A stretch of DNA of 26,566 nucleotides from Cudoniella acicularis (taxonomy: Eukaryota > Ascomycota > Leotiomycetes > Helotiales > Helotiaceae), in the NCBI GenBank assembly GCA_013054445.1, contig JAAMPI010000757.1, positions 1 to 26,566 of the forward strand. The letters are read 5' to 3'. The translations under genes were made by a program, and so were the position numbers. The notes below the pieces were generated by a model. It was not told the origin of the DNA. It ran no database searches and worked only from the letters and a program-made list of their open reading frames with translations. How positions within the stretch are numbered: the first letter of the stretch is position 1; each line of letters begins with the position of its first letter. Positions 1 to 10,794 of this stretch are shown here, one piece after another.

Positions 1-159
1 GCGAGTCACGTGTTCCGAGCTAGTCTGTTCTGGGACTAGTCCAGGAGCTGCGCTCCCTTAAGACGACAGTCCTTCCTGTATCTAGCTTCTTCTCTTCTTC
101 GTCGATAATTCTAAGAACAGAGAGTACTACTTGATTTGCACTGCTTGCGTACGCTGTGA

Positions 160-372
160 CAATAGCTAGATTTATAATATTTTATTTAATAATATCGCTA
201 AATAAAATAGAAAGACAATAACTTAAAAAAATAGAACTATATTTAAAATCTAAATTCGAATTGTTTTTACGAAAAACTATTAATATTATTTAGCTATTTT
301 ATTAATTTAAGTTTTAATAAGCTATAAATATTTTAAAATTAAAATTAAAAAGATTAATAAAATTATAAACAT
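160..372. repeat. AT-rich block, probable decayed repeat
   Basis: Composition changes sharply here to almost pure A/T, with many TTAAT, TATTTA and AAAATT words, between flanks of ordinary composition. No open frame or promoter architecture can be read in it. AT-rich islands of this kind in ascomycetes are usually transposon remnants mutated by repeat-induced point mutation. That origin is inferred, not shown. It directly abuts the 3' end of the decayed gene at 393-2279. Confidence 0.5.
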
Positions 373-392
373 CACTCTGATACCGCTCTTCC

Positions 393-2279
393 TTACAAAA
401 CCTCGCTCCACCTCGCCTGCAACCCAGCCAACTCCGTAATCTTCCCCCTGAGCTCCTGATGACACATCTGCAACTCACCTTTCTTCCTCTCCGCCCTCAC
501 CCCATCCTGACTCACAAAATCAAACTCAAAGCTGTTATTCCCCCAACTAGACTGTACCGTAGACCCCGGCCTCCAATCTCTAGTTACCGTCGCCGCATTA
601 TTAGATATTGTTAACTGTGCTCATTCCCTTTCAATGCCCCGTTGTCTCACTTGCAGCGCTTTCACGTCCTCCATCATCTGTTTGATCTTGGGGATCGTGT
701 CGAGAAAGATTGCTCTTCGTGATATTTGGTATTGGTTGAAGGGCTGGAGGTTGTTCGTAGCGCATGCTGCTTGCCATCTCTCTCGTGAGCGAGGACTAAG
801 ACGCCCGCAGAGGATGGGTATTTCGTGGGAGGGTGGGTAAGTGATGAGTGTTAGTTGGTTTTCGAGAGTTATTCCGGCTGCGGCTTCTTGATAGCAGGCG
901 GGGCAGATGTGGGAGTTGCCAGTGGGGTAGGTGTAGAATGTTCCGCCGGGCGTGCGCTCCATGTTGTCTCTTTGGCAGGGAACCAGGACCGGAAAGGGAT
1001 CATGTTTTTGGCTGGGGACCACGGCGGTCGAGGAGTTGGCTCTCTATGCTTGGGCCTGGACCTGCGGGGCACGAGGAGGGGAGTAGATTTCTTGGACGTG
1101 GTGAGTGAAGATCGTGAAGTCTTGTATGGCGACGGCTTCTATGAGTTTGCGGAAAAGAACTTCGCGGCGTGGTGAGGATAGGTTGAAAGCACATTTTGGT
1201 TTTGGAGTGTTTTCATCTGCAGGTGGTGGTTTGCCAGCAGTCTCAACGCGGAAGTGGGTTCTGTAAGTCCGCTGAAGGGAAGAATAAGGCCTGCAACACA
1301 AACAGGACAGACACGGAAGGAGGATAAACATCCGGAACCTCAGTATCACTCTTAAAAGTCAACCATCTCTGGGTGTATATGGTGTCCGCCAAGTTGCAAT
1401 CGTTATTTGAGGAGATTCCCTCGAGTGCTTTGTCCGGGATTGTAATGTCTCCCTGGAAAGCGGCTTCTCTGGCTGCTGTCCTGACAGGGGGAAAATGTAT
1501 GTCACAGGACCATCTCCCATTTTTGGTTGGCGAGTTGGAGCTGGTAATATTTTGAAAGTTGGGAGGTAGCTCTGTCAAACCAAACACGTCGATGAAGCAT
1601 GGTTCACAAAGACAATGTTGATTCCGTTGGTGTGTTTTGTTCGTTGATAATAAGGTCAGCTGGAATAAATATAGAGCACAGTCGATTCCTGGCATTTTGG
1701 CATCTTAGCGCGAGCTGTAATGAAGAGTACGAATTGTTTTTGTTGTTTAGGGTTAGGGTTAAGAAGCAGTAGTTTGCCCAGAAAGGGAACCATGCGGTGC
1801 ACTTTCTCGAAGTGTAATTGGCATATGAGTGTCTTGCATTGCTCAGTTGGTGTTGGAATATTTGGTTGCTGACTGAAATCCCCAGCGAGACGATAGGGGA
1901 AAATATAGTCTTCCCAACAGGCCTGGCATATCCGGAACTCTTCATCATGAGGAAGACCAGGCGGAAACTTAACCAGCTGGTGCCAAAGGTATCCTTCGTT
2001 AACTGCCACCGGCTTATTGCCTGGGCAGTGTTTCATCTGAGCCCGTTGCTTGAGATATCTTTGAAGTTTTGCAAAATCACCGGGTACGACTTGACTGAGG
2101 AACATTCTGATACGGGGTGTGAAACTGCAGTGACGGGGTTCTGTCGAAGCGTCGTCGAGTTTGAGGAATTGAGAAGCGAAAGGATAGCGCTGGATTTCTT
2201 CGGTGTAACATTTTGAGCAGAACAAAACTTCTGGGAAAGAACTGATGAAGAACCAGGTCGTTGGGAATGTTATGGGGGT
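393..2279 (-). pseudogene. decayed cysteine-motif (CxxC) ascomycete family gene
   Basis: Reading the minus strand gives several consecutive frames that together look like one multi-domain protein. It has four regularly occurring CxxC pairs: CSKC near 2210, CQAC near 1920, CEPC near 1605 and CPAC near 900. Each is set in the pattern 'F/I-x-C-x-x-C-Y/F/W' followed by acidic/hydrophobic residues, as I recall from a widespread uncharacterised ascomycete family; no function is known to me. Frame changes near 1700 and near 1300 could be introns. Two stops are harder to explain: TAG at 1044-1046 and TGA at 621-623. The same frame runs on past both and ends at TAA 393-395 with a family-like C-terminal tail rich in Glu, Arg and Leu. 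The 5' end is unclear because the frame hits TGA just upstream of the first CxxC pair (about 2280). I call it a pseudogene; a spliced gene with missed introns is the alternative. Confidence 0.55.
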
Positions 2280-2280
2280 T

Positions 2281-3816
2281 CATAGACATTCCCTCGGAGG
2301 CGTAACGCTTGGAGTCATGACGAAAAGAAATATTGATATTTTTCGCGAAATGATGTGGGGTTTGGAACGGAAATGTTAGGGGTGGAAACTGTTCAGACTT
2401 GTGCAAGCTGTGGCCCTTAAAGTGTTATCAGCCTTCTGGGTGTTGGCAGTTCAGCTAAGGGTGGTCTTTGCCATGAGGCGCTGGCCGCTGGAACGAAGCC
2501 AATAATTCCAACAGCAGATGATATAAAAAGAAACATTCACACTGCCACAGCACTTCCACTACGAATGAACTTCCGCAGCACACTACCACCGCCGTAACGA
2601 GTCAGGTAGCTCGCAAATACTTCAGAGCCAAACCACGCTCCTAGGCTCACTATTCATGACCTCTATATGTGCTCTGAAATGATTTGCCGCCATTCCGGCA
2701 CCAGGACTTTGTCGAAGACCGCTTCAAAAGGAAACAACGTTAACGAATCCTTTTAACACATGCCTGACTCTAAACCCATAGCTGCGTTCGAAATATCTAG
2801 CGTGCGAAAAAAAAAAAACAAGAATGACGGGGCGTTTCAAAACTGCGTATACATTGAAGTGGTTTTGGGATATGAAGATGCCTGTTTTACACGAGATAGA
2901 TAGATTTCCAGGCACCAGCTTGCGAAGACTGAAAAGATTAGACTGCGGAATGAAATTGAGGCGAAGACAGTTCAAGCTATTCCCGTACGCGAACAATTTA
3001 TTTTAATTTATTTGAGGTATCTCGGAACATCTATCCGGTAAACCAGTTTGCGGCGCACTTCGCGAAACACCAGTAAACACTTCAAGATAAGTGGATAGCC
3101 ACGCGCTTGAGAAATAAATTAAGTCGCGGGAAGGAAAAGACAGACAAGCCTTTTTAATCTCGCTTCCTTTAAATAATATTCGATCATGACGTAGTGTTGT
3201 TTCTTTCAAGTGTCGCGAGCAATTTTGTCGCAAATACCAGGAAACAGCCGAATTGATAAGAGTATGCCGTGATTGGTCTGCTGTACCAAAGTCACCTCTC
3301 ATAATCTCGCCTTTTGTACTATATAAAGTGCAATGGTGTCACTGCATCTTACTTGATTTCTCTTGTAAGCCATTTGTTCGAAACGAGAAGTATGCGGCCT
3401 TCCATTTTGTCCAATTTGAAAATTTGCGAAAGGGAGATGTCACCGTGCACGAGTCAGGGATGCCGAAGCCATATCAAACTTCCTTTAAGCTTGTTCCAAT
3501 CGCATCTCCATATTCGGAAGGTGGCGTGAACGCACGCGCTTGAATCGTTCGTCCTCCGCACTTTCCCCCGCATTTCACTGCAGTTCTGCGGCTCTATCCT
3601 CGGCAACCCCCCCTTTTGAGAGCACAGCATGCGTTGGCGCGAGATCTAAGGAAATGCTAACCTCTTCCACAGACGAGCATCCGCATCTCAGATCTCAAAT
3701 ATCGCCCTAGTTTACACCTAATTATGCTCACAAACAGCAGATTCCGCGAAATTAAACAAATTTAAGGAGGTCCGATTGGTTCTCGGGTAAAGTACCGAAC
3801 CCAGACTTCGGCACGC
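2281..3816. other. intergenic, no supportable gene
   Basis: Only short, mutually overlapping open frames occur on both strands, none with a recognisable motif or credible exon structure. A 12-base A run lies near 2807-2818. Nothing else stands out. Confidence 0.5.
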
Positions 3817-3862
3817 GGCTAAAAAAAGGGGGCGTGACCGGAAAAATCCACTTTCCTTAGCC
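3817..3862. promoter_or_regulatory. inverted pair of GGCTAA (XlnR/XYR1-type) motifs
   Basis: GGCTAA occurs on the plus strand at 3817-3822 and on the minus strand (TTAGCC) at 3857-3862, about 620-660 bases upstream of the cellobiohydrolase start. GGCTAA is the published core bound by the fungal (hemi)cellulase activators XlnR/XYR1, often as paired sites. A CTGGGG word fitting the CreA consensus SYGGRG lies at 3909-3914. Six-base words occur by chance, so function is inferred from position. Confidence 0.3.
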
Positions 3863-4402
3863 TCGACCCCAAAACACAATGATGTTGCATTTAAAAGTCT
3901 ACCGACGGCTGGGGGACCCGGTTAGCGAGCCACGTTCAGCATGGATATATAGTAAGCCATTTAATCTATCCTATGGTGTACACGCAAGTTCGCAGAAATG
4001 TTTCTCCACGAAGGTTTTCTACTCGCTGACGCGAAGCCATGAGATTTTAAAGTCTGGTTTCCCTCGAATATCGCAGGCTTCGGACCGTCGCGTCCGAGAA
4101 AATCCTTCCGGTTTCACCGTGTGAGCTTTTTGGTCAACCTCACTCACATGTTCACAGCCAACCAGCACGTATCAGATGCCCATTTCTCTCATAATGTCTC
4201 CTTCTATCAACTTGTCACACGGTGGGCTAGCCAGCGCCATTCTCATAAGCAGTGTAGCATTATCCCGACGGGCCTTACGATCCGAAAGTCCATTCATGGA
4301 GTCACCCTGGTGAGATACATCCGCTACGAACTTTGGTACTGGCACAATGCCAAGCTATACTCAGGGATTCGATCATGATATTCCCTTTACCACGGAATTA
4401 CA

Positions 4403-4410
4403 TATATAAA
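4403..4410 (+). promoter_or_regulatory. TATA box of the cellobiohydrolase gene
   Basis: TATATAAA lies 68 bases upstream of the ATG at 4478, followed by a C/T-rich leader with CTCACTCACTCTCATCTC. This is the usual fungal arrangement for a strongly expressed secreted enzyme. Confidence 0.55.
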
Positions 4411-4477
4411 CCAAGTTCCTAATGGTACACTCTTCTTTTTCAGATCTCCTCACTCACTCTCATCTCTGTCACCAATC

Positions 4478-6165
4478 ATGTCTTCTAAACTTGCTTCTAT
4501 CCTTCCCTTCATTGCGGTGGCATACGCCCAGCAAATCGGTACTCTGACTACAGAGACGCACCCTCCTCTCACATGGGAAAAATGTACAGCACCAGGGAGC
4601 TGCACCACAGTGGCGGGAAGTGTCACCATGGATTCTAACTGGCGATGGCTTCACTCGACCTCCGGCTCAACAAATTGTTACACCGGAAACACCTGGAACG
4701 CAGCTCTATGCCCCAACGACACAGCTTGTGCAGCTAACTGCGCTCTCGATGGTGCCGATTATTCTGGCACTTACGGAGTTACCGCTACTGGTAATGCTCT
4801 CAAGATTGACTTTGTTACCAAGAGTGCTCAGACCAATGTTGGCGCCCGTCTTTTCTTGATGGCCGATGAGACCCATTATCAGACCTTCGATCTCCGAAAC
4901 CAGGAATTCACCTTCGATGTCGATGTTTCCAAGCTCCCCTGCGGGTTGAACGGTGCTCTTTACATGAGCGGCATGGCTGCTGATGGTGGAGTTTCCCAGT
5001 ATCCAGGCAACAAGGCTGGTGCAAAGTATGGAGTTGGTTATTGTGACTCTCAGTGCCCGCGTGATCTGAAGTTCATCAATGGAGTGGTGAGTTTCCAAAC
5101 TTCTGAAAATACATTATGTTTTACTCACAAAAAATAACAGGCAAATGTTGATGGCTGGGTCCCAGATTCCAATAGCGCAAACTCCGGAATCGGTAACCAC
5201 GGCTCCTGCTGCGCAGAGATGGATATTTGGGAGGCCAATTCCATCTCCGCTGCCTTGACCCCTCACTCCTGTGATACTGTCAGTCAAACCATGTGCACCG
5301 GCGATGCTTGTGGAGGAGCAACCGGCCCCAGGTACGGAGGAACATGTGATCCCGACGGATGTGATTTCAATTCCTACCGCATGGGCGACACCACATTCTA
5401 TGGCCCCGGCATGACAGTCAACACCAACTCGGTTTTCACTGTCGTGACTCAGTACCTCACTGCTGACGGAACTTCCACTGGAACAATCAGCGAAATTAAA
5501 CGATTCTACGTCCAGAACGGCGTCGTGATCCCTAACTCCCAGTCCACCATTTCAGGCGTCTCTGGAAACTCGATCACAGAATCCTTCTGCAAAGCTCAAA
5601 AGGCAGCCTTCAACAATACCAACTCATTCGACAATCACGGAGGCTTAGCATCCATGTCCTCAGCTATGGAAGCAGGAATGGTTCTCGTTCTCAGTCTGTG
5701 GGACGATTATGCCGTCAACATGTAAGATGAACTTTCTCCTCCGTCTCCTCTTTGCACCATAATCCACAAAAAGAAAATATACTGACCCTTCCACCTCCCA
5801 GGCTCTGGCTCGATAGCGACTACCCCGATGCTCGTGGAACTTGCCCCACTACATCCGGAGTCCCCGCAACCATCGAATCCACCGACGCAAGCGCCTACGT
5901 GATCTACTCCAACATCAAAGTCGGAGCCATCAACTCGACTTTCTCCGGTACCACCAGCAGCGTTGGTGGATCTCAACCAAGTAGTTCAGCCTCAACTCCC
6001 CCCTCCTCAGTAACTTCTACACCACCTACTGTGTCCCAGCCGGTTACCACTACTGGAGCTGCTCATTATGCCCAGTGTGGTGGAATTAATTGGGCTGGAG
6101 CTACTACTTGTGCTGGTGGGTATACCTGCACGGTGCTTAACCCCTATTTCTCCCAGTGCTTGTAA
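4478..6165 (+). CDS. cbh1: GH7 cellobiohydrolase I (Cel7A-type) with CBM1
   Basis: This is a secreted exo-1,4-beta-glucanase that releases cellobiose from crystalline cellulose, acting from reducing ends by a retaining mechanism. Three exons (4478-5086, 5141-5721, 5802-6165) are joined by GT-AG introns of 54 and 80 nt, giving 517 aa, close to the 513 aa of Trichoderma Cel7A. The signal peptide is residues 1-17, ending in AYA before a mature [16 protein letters not shown] start. The catalytic motif EMDIWEAN places the nucleophile at Glu229, the assisting Asp at 231 and the acid/base at Glu234, the same precursor numbers as in the Trichoderma enzyme. A Ser/Thr/Pro-rich, presumably O-glycosylated linker (about 446-484) precedes a 33-residue CBM1 (485-517) with four Cys and surface aromatics Y486, W494, Y512 and F513. 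All key residues are present. The promoter shows a TATA box and candidate XlnR/CreA words. The neighbour downstream is convergent. Confidence 0.97.
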
Positions 6166-6597
6166 GCGAGCATGAAAGGGGGTGTTCTGGTGCTCGGAAT
6201 TGACTACTTCAACAGAGGCCCATCACCAGGGCTCCCTGATCTAGCGCTTGACAGACGTAAAAGAGGTATTATATAAGGGGTTGAGTAAGAGAGGGGGATT
6301 TCTTGTCCATACAATTCTTTTCCTACAAAAACAGTACATAGTTCGCTTCTGTATATAAATTTTTGCGAACAGCTTGGGAAACAAACGGTCTTTAGGGATA
6401 GAGCAGAAAATTTGAAATTGTGTCCCGACTTCGGGAACATACCAACAGGGAAGAATTCAATTCCAAAAAATCCGAAGATGCGTCGTACCACATGTGACAA
6501 TTTACTCAAGTTCATGGCAAGTTCAAAGAAATGGATCACATCAAAATTAGTAAGCACTTCTTAATTTCCCCTAAAGAGAAGAAAAAAGAAAAGTAGA
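6166..6597. other. 3' intergenic region between convergent genes
   Basis: These are the shared downstream flanks of the cellobiohydrolase (+) and the carboxylate permease (-). No open frame with coding character and no clear terminator structure are visible. Confidence 0.5.
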
Positions 6598-8178
6598 TTA
6601 CCGATCACTCCAACTCTCACCATCCCACACCCTACCATTGCGATTCCCATTCGCATTTCCATTGACTACCGGACTCACCATCGAAAACGGCGCCTGATAA
6701 ACACTCCCATCATCATCTTCATCATTAATACTCCCACCCTTATTCTCCGGTCCTAAAAACGTGACAACCATCGTAAACACCACCGCACAACCAAACACAA
6801 TCGCCATGCCCCAACTATAGTCAAACCTCTGATCACTCCCACTGTTTCCATTCCCATTTAGTGAAGGCAACGGTCTCCCCTCGCCAATTATTGTCTCCAC
6901 ATAGGGAACGGGAGATGCGAACAGCACACCAAGATTATAACTCGTGCCCACGACAAACGTGCGAAAAGCGTAGGGAGAAAGCTCAATAAGATGTACAGGT
7001 ACAATACCGAAAATCCCTTGGACGAAGAATTGCTCAGCGAAGACGACGGGTAAGAGACCTGGTAAGTATGAGAGGTAGAAATAGGGGTATACGAGGGCTC
7101 CTGCGACAAAGCAGCTGAGGATGATGGAGAAGCGCCGCCCGATGATGTCGCTGATGAAGCCCATAGTTAGAGAGCCGAATAGTGAGCCGAGGAAGCCGAC
7201 GGTTTGGATGGTGGTTATTTTGGTTGAAGAGAGGGCGTGGTTGTATCGGAGCATGGTTTGCAAGATGTCCTGGCTGCCGTGGGACTGAAAGGACAAGTAA
7301 GAAACAGTCCCATAAATTTTTGGGATGAAGTGGAGCAACTTACCAGGTAGGTGCAACCCATCATGAAAATAATCATGTAAGATAGCCGTCCCCAATGCAT
7401 CCTTATTACATCGACAAATTCCGACGTGAAGCTTTGGACGTTTCGTCTCGAGCGAATAGCATCATGCTCAATGTATGCAGTGGTATCAGGTAGGAACAAA
7501 CGGAAAATAATCAACAGCGCAGGTGGTCCGGCAGCAAAGTAGAAGAGAGCCCGCCAATTTTGCACTGTGGAGTTGACAAGCAGAGCATTGAAAGCAGTAG
7601 CCAACAGCAGTCCCATAGGATAGCCAGCTTGAAAGATCCCCGAGATAATTCCTCTCGAAATATCGGGGCAGTCTTCAAGTGCAGTCGCGGATGCATTGCC
7701 ATACAATCCACCCATAGCAACCCCAAACAAAATTCGACACGCTAGAAACTCTTTGTACGTTTGACAAAACGCAATTGCGAGTTCCAAGACGATGAGTAAG
7801 AGGCAATTAATAATGAGAGGCCATTTTCGACCGAATCGATCGGCAGCTATGCCGAAGATTGCAGCGCCCACAAACCGTGGCATCAGAGACAAACTCAAGG
7901 CTAGTGCGATATCGCTGTTGGATCTATCGAATAGTTGTTGGAGATGAGGCATCACCAGCGTGATGGAAAAGTAGTCGAATGCATCCCAAGTCCATGCCCA
8001 AAACCCAAGCTAGCTTTTCCATTAGCAGGCTCTGCGCCTCACTTCAAGTTGGAATACTGACACAGAGAAACTTCCACTGCTGGGAATCGAGTTTGCTGAG
8101 GAGATAGAGGGGTGATGAGACATCGTAGGTTGGCCTGGCCGTTCGAACACGCTTACGCAAAACCTGAACAACTGTCAT
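6598..8178 (-). CDS. JEN1-type carboxylate (lactate/pyruvate) MFS permease
   Basis: This is a plasma-membrane proton symporter of monocarboxylates, by family. Three exons on the minus strand (8178-8062, 8009-7344, 7284-6598) with introns of 52 and 59 nt give 489 aa. The ATG at 8178 was chosen because it is in frame with exon 1 and gives a normal cytosolic N-terminus. The stretch QQWKFLC-LGFWAWTWDAFDYFS is the family's first membrane segment, spanning the first junction. ADRFGRKWPL and SDIIGRRFS are the MFS loop signatures after TM2 and TM8. SHGSQDILQT matches the JEN signature NxxSHxSQDxxxT, rebuilt exactly across the second splice junction; His, Gln-Asp and Thr are kept but the leading Asn is Thr here. 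The hydrophilic C-terminus is rich in Asn, Gly and Asp. It is divergent to the gene at 8692. The substrate cannot be settled from sequence alone. Confidence 0.9.
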
Positions 8179-8691
8179 CGCACCTGTCCTACCACAGCAG
8201 AAAAATCACCGGGTCAGTCTGCCTTATGAAAGGATTCGATGCTTTTTTCACAGGTTCATCAGGAAATGTCAGAGGCCACCATCGAGTCCATAACGAGGCT
8301 GAGCACGAATATGAGGAGAGTCATTTTCGTTTTGCGTTGCCTGACTTATTGCCAAGCTGGTTGAAAGCGGTGAGATTGGACGCCTGTTTCTCAGCTCACG
8401 AATCTTTGCCAATTGAAGAGATGTGATTGTGATGTGGCTTACCGTTTCGATAAAAGCGCACATAATCGAGGTTCGCCCCGCCCCCACATGTCTCAGCAAA
8501 AATAACAGAGGAACGAAACAGTTCATGAACAACATCCAGTCAGAAGGAAGGCTCCGAGTCACTTTTAGTCATCGTACCATGGTCTATGTTCAGGTGGGGA
8601 AGCTCGGACTTTGGCCATGGGATGACCCTTCCATCTTATTATCCCACTATTTCGAGAGTCAGTGACGTCGTGAATAAGCCCTACTGTGACC
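8179..8691. other. divergent promoter region
   Basis: 513 bases separate the starts of the permease (-) and the unknown protein (+). Open frames on both strands are short and lack recognisable motifs. No clear TATA box or activator site could be assigned. Confidence 0.45.
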
Positions 8692-10106
8692 ATGCCGATG
8701 TCATTCGAATTTTTATTTCTGGGGCCGGAGCACAGTTATGCCGCTACCTTGACAAAAACGAACAGCACGAGGGTCCCCTTGGAACCTGCTCGGATTGCCT
8801 TGTAAGTGCATTTTTGACTTCGCGCCTAACAGCCAGATGTTGACATTTGATTCAGTTATGGAGTACCAGACTCGTTCTGCAAGTGGTACGGTGCATTCGT
8901 GGAAAGGAACCATGCCTACGACGTTCGCGGACACGACTTTCTTTCATACGGAGGACAATACACGAGCAAAAATTCGAAAATCAGCCTAGGATCTCTCACG
9001 CCACTGGTGTCACAATCGAACACATTTGAGGAAGTTCGCAAACTGCAACTCTTTGCGCTGGCAGAGGAGCAAAAGACGGACAAGAAGGCAAACTTGAGAG
9101 TATCGTATGGCCCTGCCTCGGGGTCATTCTTCGCGGACTCGTTTGTTCCGACTGGTCTCAAGCGTTATCGTTGGGCCAATCTTCCTGCGGATCTTGAAAA
9201 TGCGATCCAGGAAGAATTGTGCGTGAATGGATATAAGAGTACAAAGACGAATATCAACAATGTAGCGATCAATGCGGTGAACGGATGGGTCGTACAATCC
9301 AAAGGGGGTAAAAAATATCAAAGCGGTGGGGAATTGCCACTTGAACTCATCAATGCCCTTGCAGAGGGTGCGAAGAATGGAGTTGCAATAAACGTAAAAA
9401 CCACAGCTCTGAGCTGGGGACCTAGGCTGACATGTATTCCCAGAGATTATTCTTTAACCATCAGCATCCAACCGAATATGTTCTGTTATTTGAAAATGGC
9501 AAAGTCTATGCCAGGCTCCATCGGGATTTTGAGAAACCTCTCAAAACTTTGGTCCAGGAATGGGCGAAAGGAAACGGGCTTGAAAGGAGACTCGAATTCA
9601 AGTTTTATGTCTCGTGTTTGTGCACCAAGAAATATCAAGAACAACAAAATGCAGCCTATTATAATCGACGAGGTGTTTTTCAAATTCGACGGGGAAAGGC
9701 TGAGATTGCGACCCAATATCTTCGAGAAGCACAACATCTAGATCAACGAAATGGAGAAATCCGAAGGAACTATGCCATGGCCTTGGTTCGAATGCGGTCA
9801 ATTCTGAACGACAGGCATCTCGAAGATTATTTGACTCGACTGGGTGACCCATCCGAAGGTCCCGAAGGTCCAGCGCCCCCGGTCGCTACTGAGCCAAACG
9901 CTGATTTTCGAATCCAGTATATTATGATGCTAAGGACTATTAGAACCGTTCAAGGTTTACAAATAGACCATCAGCAGTACCAAAGCGAGTGGTCAATCAG
10001 GACCGCAGTAATGGGGGCTCCTCGTAATGATACAAATGGACCGCACGAGGTGGAGTCGGAATCTCGAAGCCCCCTGAGCCCGGTAGTATCTATCGAACTT
10101 CCGTAG
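8692..10106 (+). CDS. uncharacterised protein with strand repeats and a TPR-like C-terminal part
   Basis: I do not recognise a named family. Three exons (8692-8801, 8856-9393, 9444-10106) with introns of 54 and 50 nt (GTAAGT...TTCAG; GTAAAA...CCCAG with a CTGAC branch) join in frame to 436 aa. The first ATG after an in-frame TGA is at 8692; a second is at 8698. Residues about 105-250 show a spaced pattern of aromatic/Gly strands with 'W/Y..LP.EL' segments (RWANLPADLE, GGELPLELINAL, YVLLFENGKVYARL), like the repeat units of many fungal propeller-type domains. Residues about 285-332 (YYNRRGVFQIRRGKAEIATQ onward) have the spacing of a TPR unit. The tail is Pro/Ser/Glu-rich and probably disordered. 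No signal peptide or membrane segment is present, so it is likely intracellular. The splice model is firm; the function is unknown. Confidence 0.75.
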
Positions 10107-10794
10107 ACTGCTGCCCGTGATGACTTGATGAAGTCAACGAAAATTAAAGATTTGGCTACGACTAAGTTGCGAGTTGGAATAACGAGTCCATTGAGTCACG
10201 ACACGCGGATGTCCTAAAATGGAATCAAATGCAACAAAGGAAAACCAAGAATTCCGCAAGCGCTTTGGATTGGCTGCACTGATCGACATACCGATATAAC
10301 AATCGAGGAAGAATCGAGGAAGAATGCCTGTGCGAAGGAACGATGGAGAACAGGAGGAAGTGCTAGGTGGAAGGTTTGGCAGGGAGAACAAACCCTCTGA
10401 AAGTTTTGTCGAAAAGGGCGCATCAAACATTACAGTACAATAAAAAAAAAGGAAGGCTGCTTCACTTGAAGGGTTAAGCACGAAATGTGCAGACCAAAAG
10501 GGTAAAGCTGATTGGGTAACTCATCACTATTTGCTTGAATTGCATTATGTCTGTCTCCGCATGAGTTTACAATTTGATATCTGAAAATGACGTATCCCGT
10601 CCCATGAATAGCCTCCACCCACGCCTTTCCCATTATTCAACGCCTTGAATAATTCCCATAACCTGCCACCATCACAAAGGAAAATAGTGTAACAAATATC
10701 CATCAAAGGAAGTCCAGTTGAAATTGATGTTGTAAGATGATCCATATTGGCATGAACATAGAAAGTGTTGGGATCATCTTGATGTTGCTCGCGT
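10107..10794. other. intergenic between convergent genes
   Basis: 688 bases lie between two convergent stop codons. An A-run occurs at about 10440-10450. No coding frame, RNA gene or repeat could be supported. Confidence 0.45.

Noticed and set aside
9394..9443. A frameshift in the unknown 436-aa gene where two overlapping frames meet
   Set aside because: A 50-nt GT-AG intron with a CTGAC branch joins the frames exactly, so no lesion is needed.
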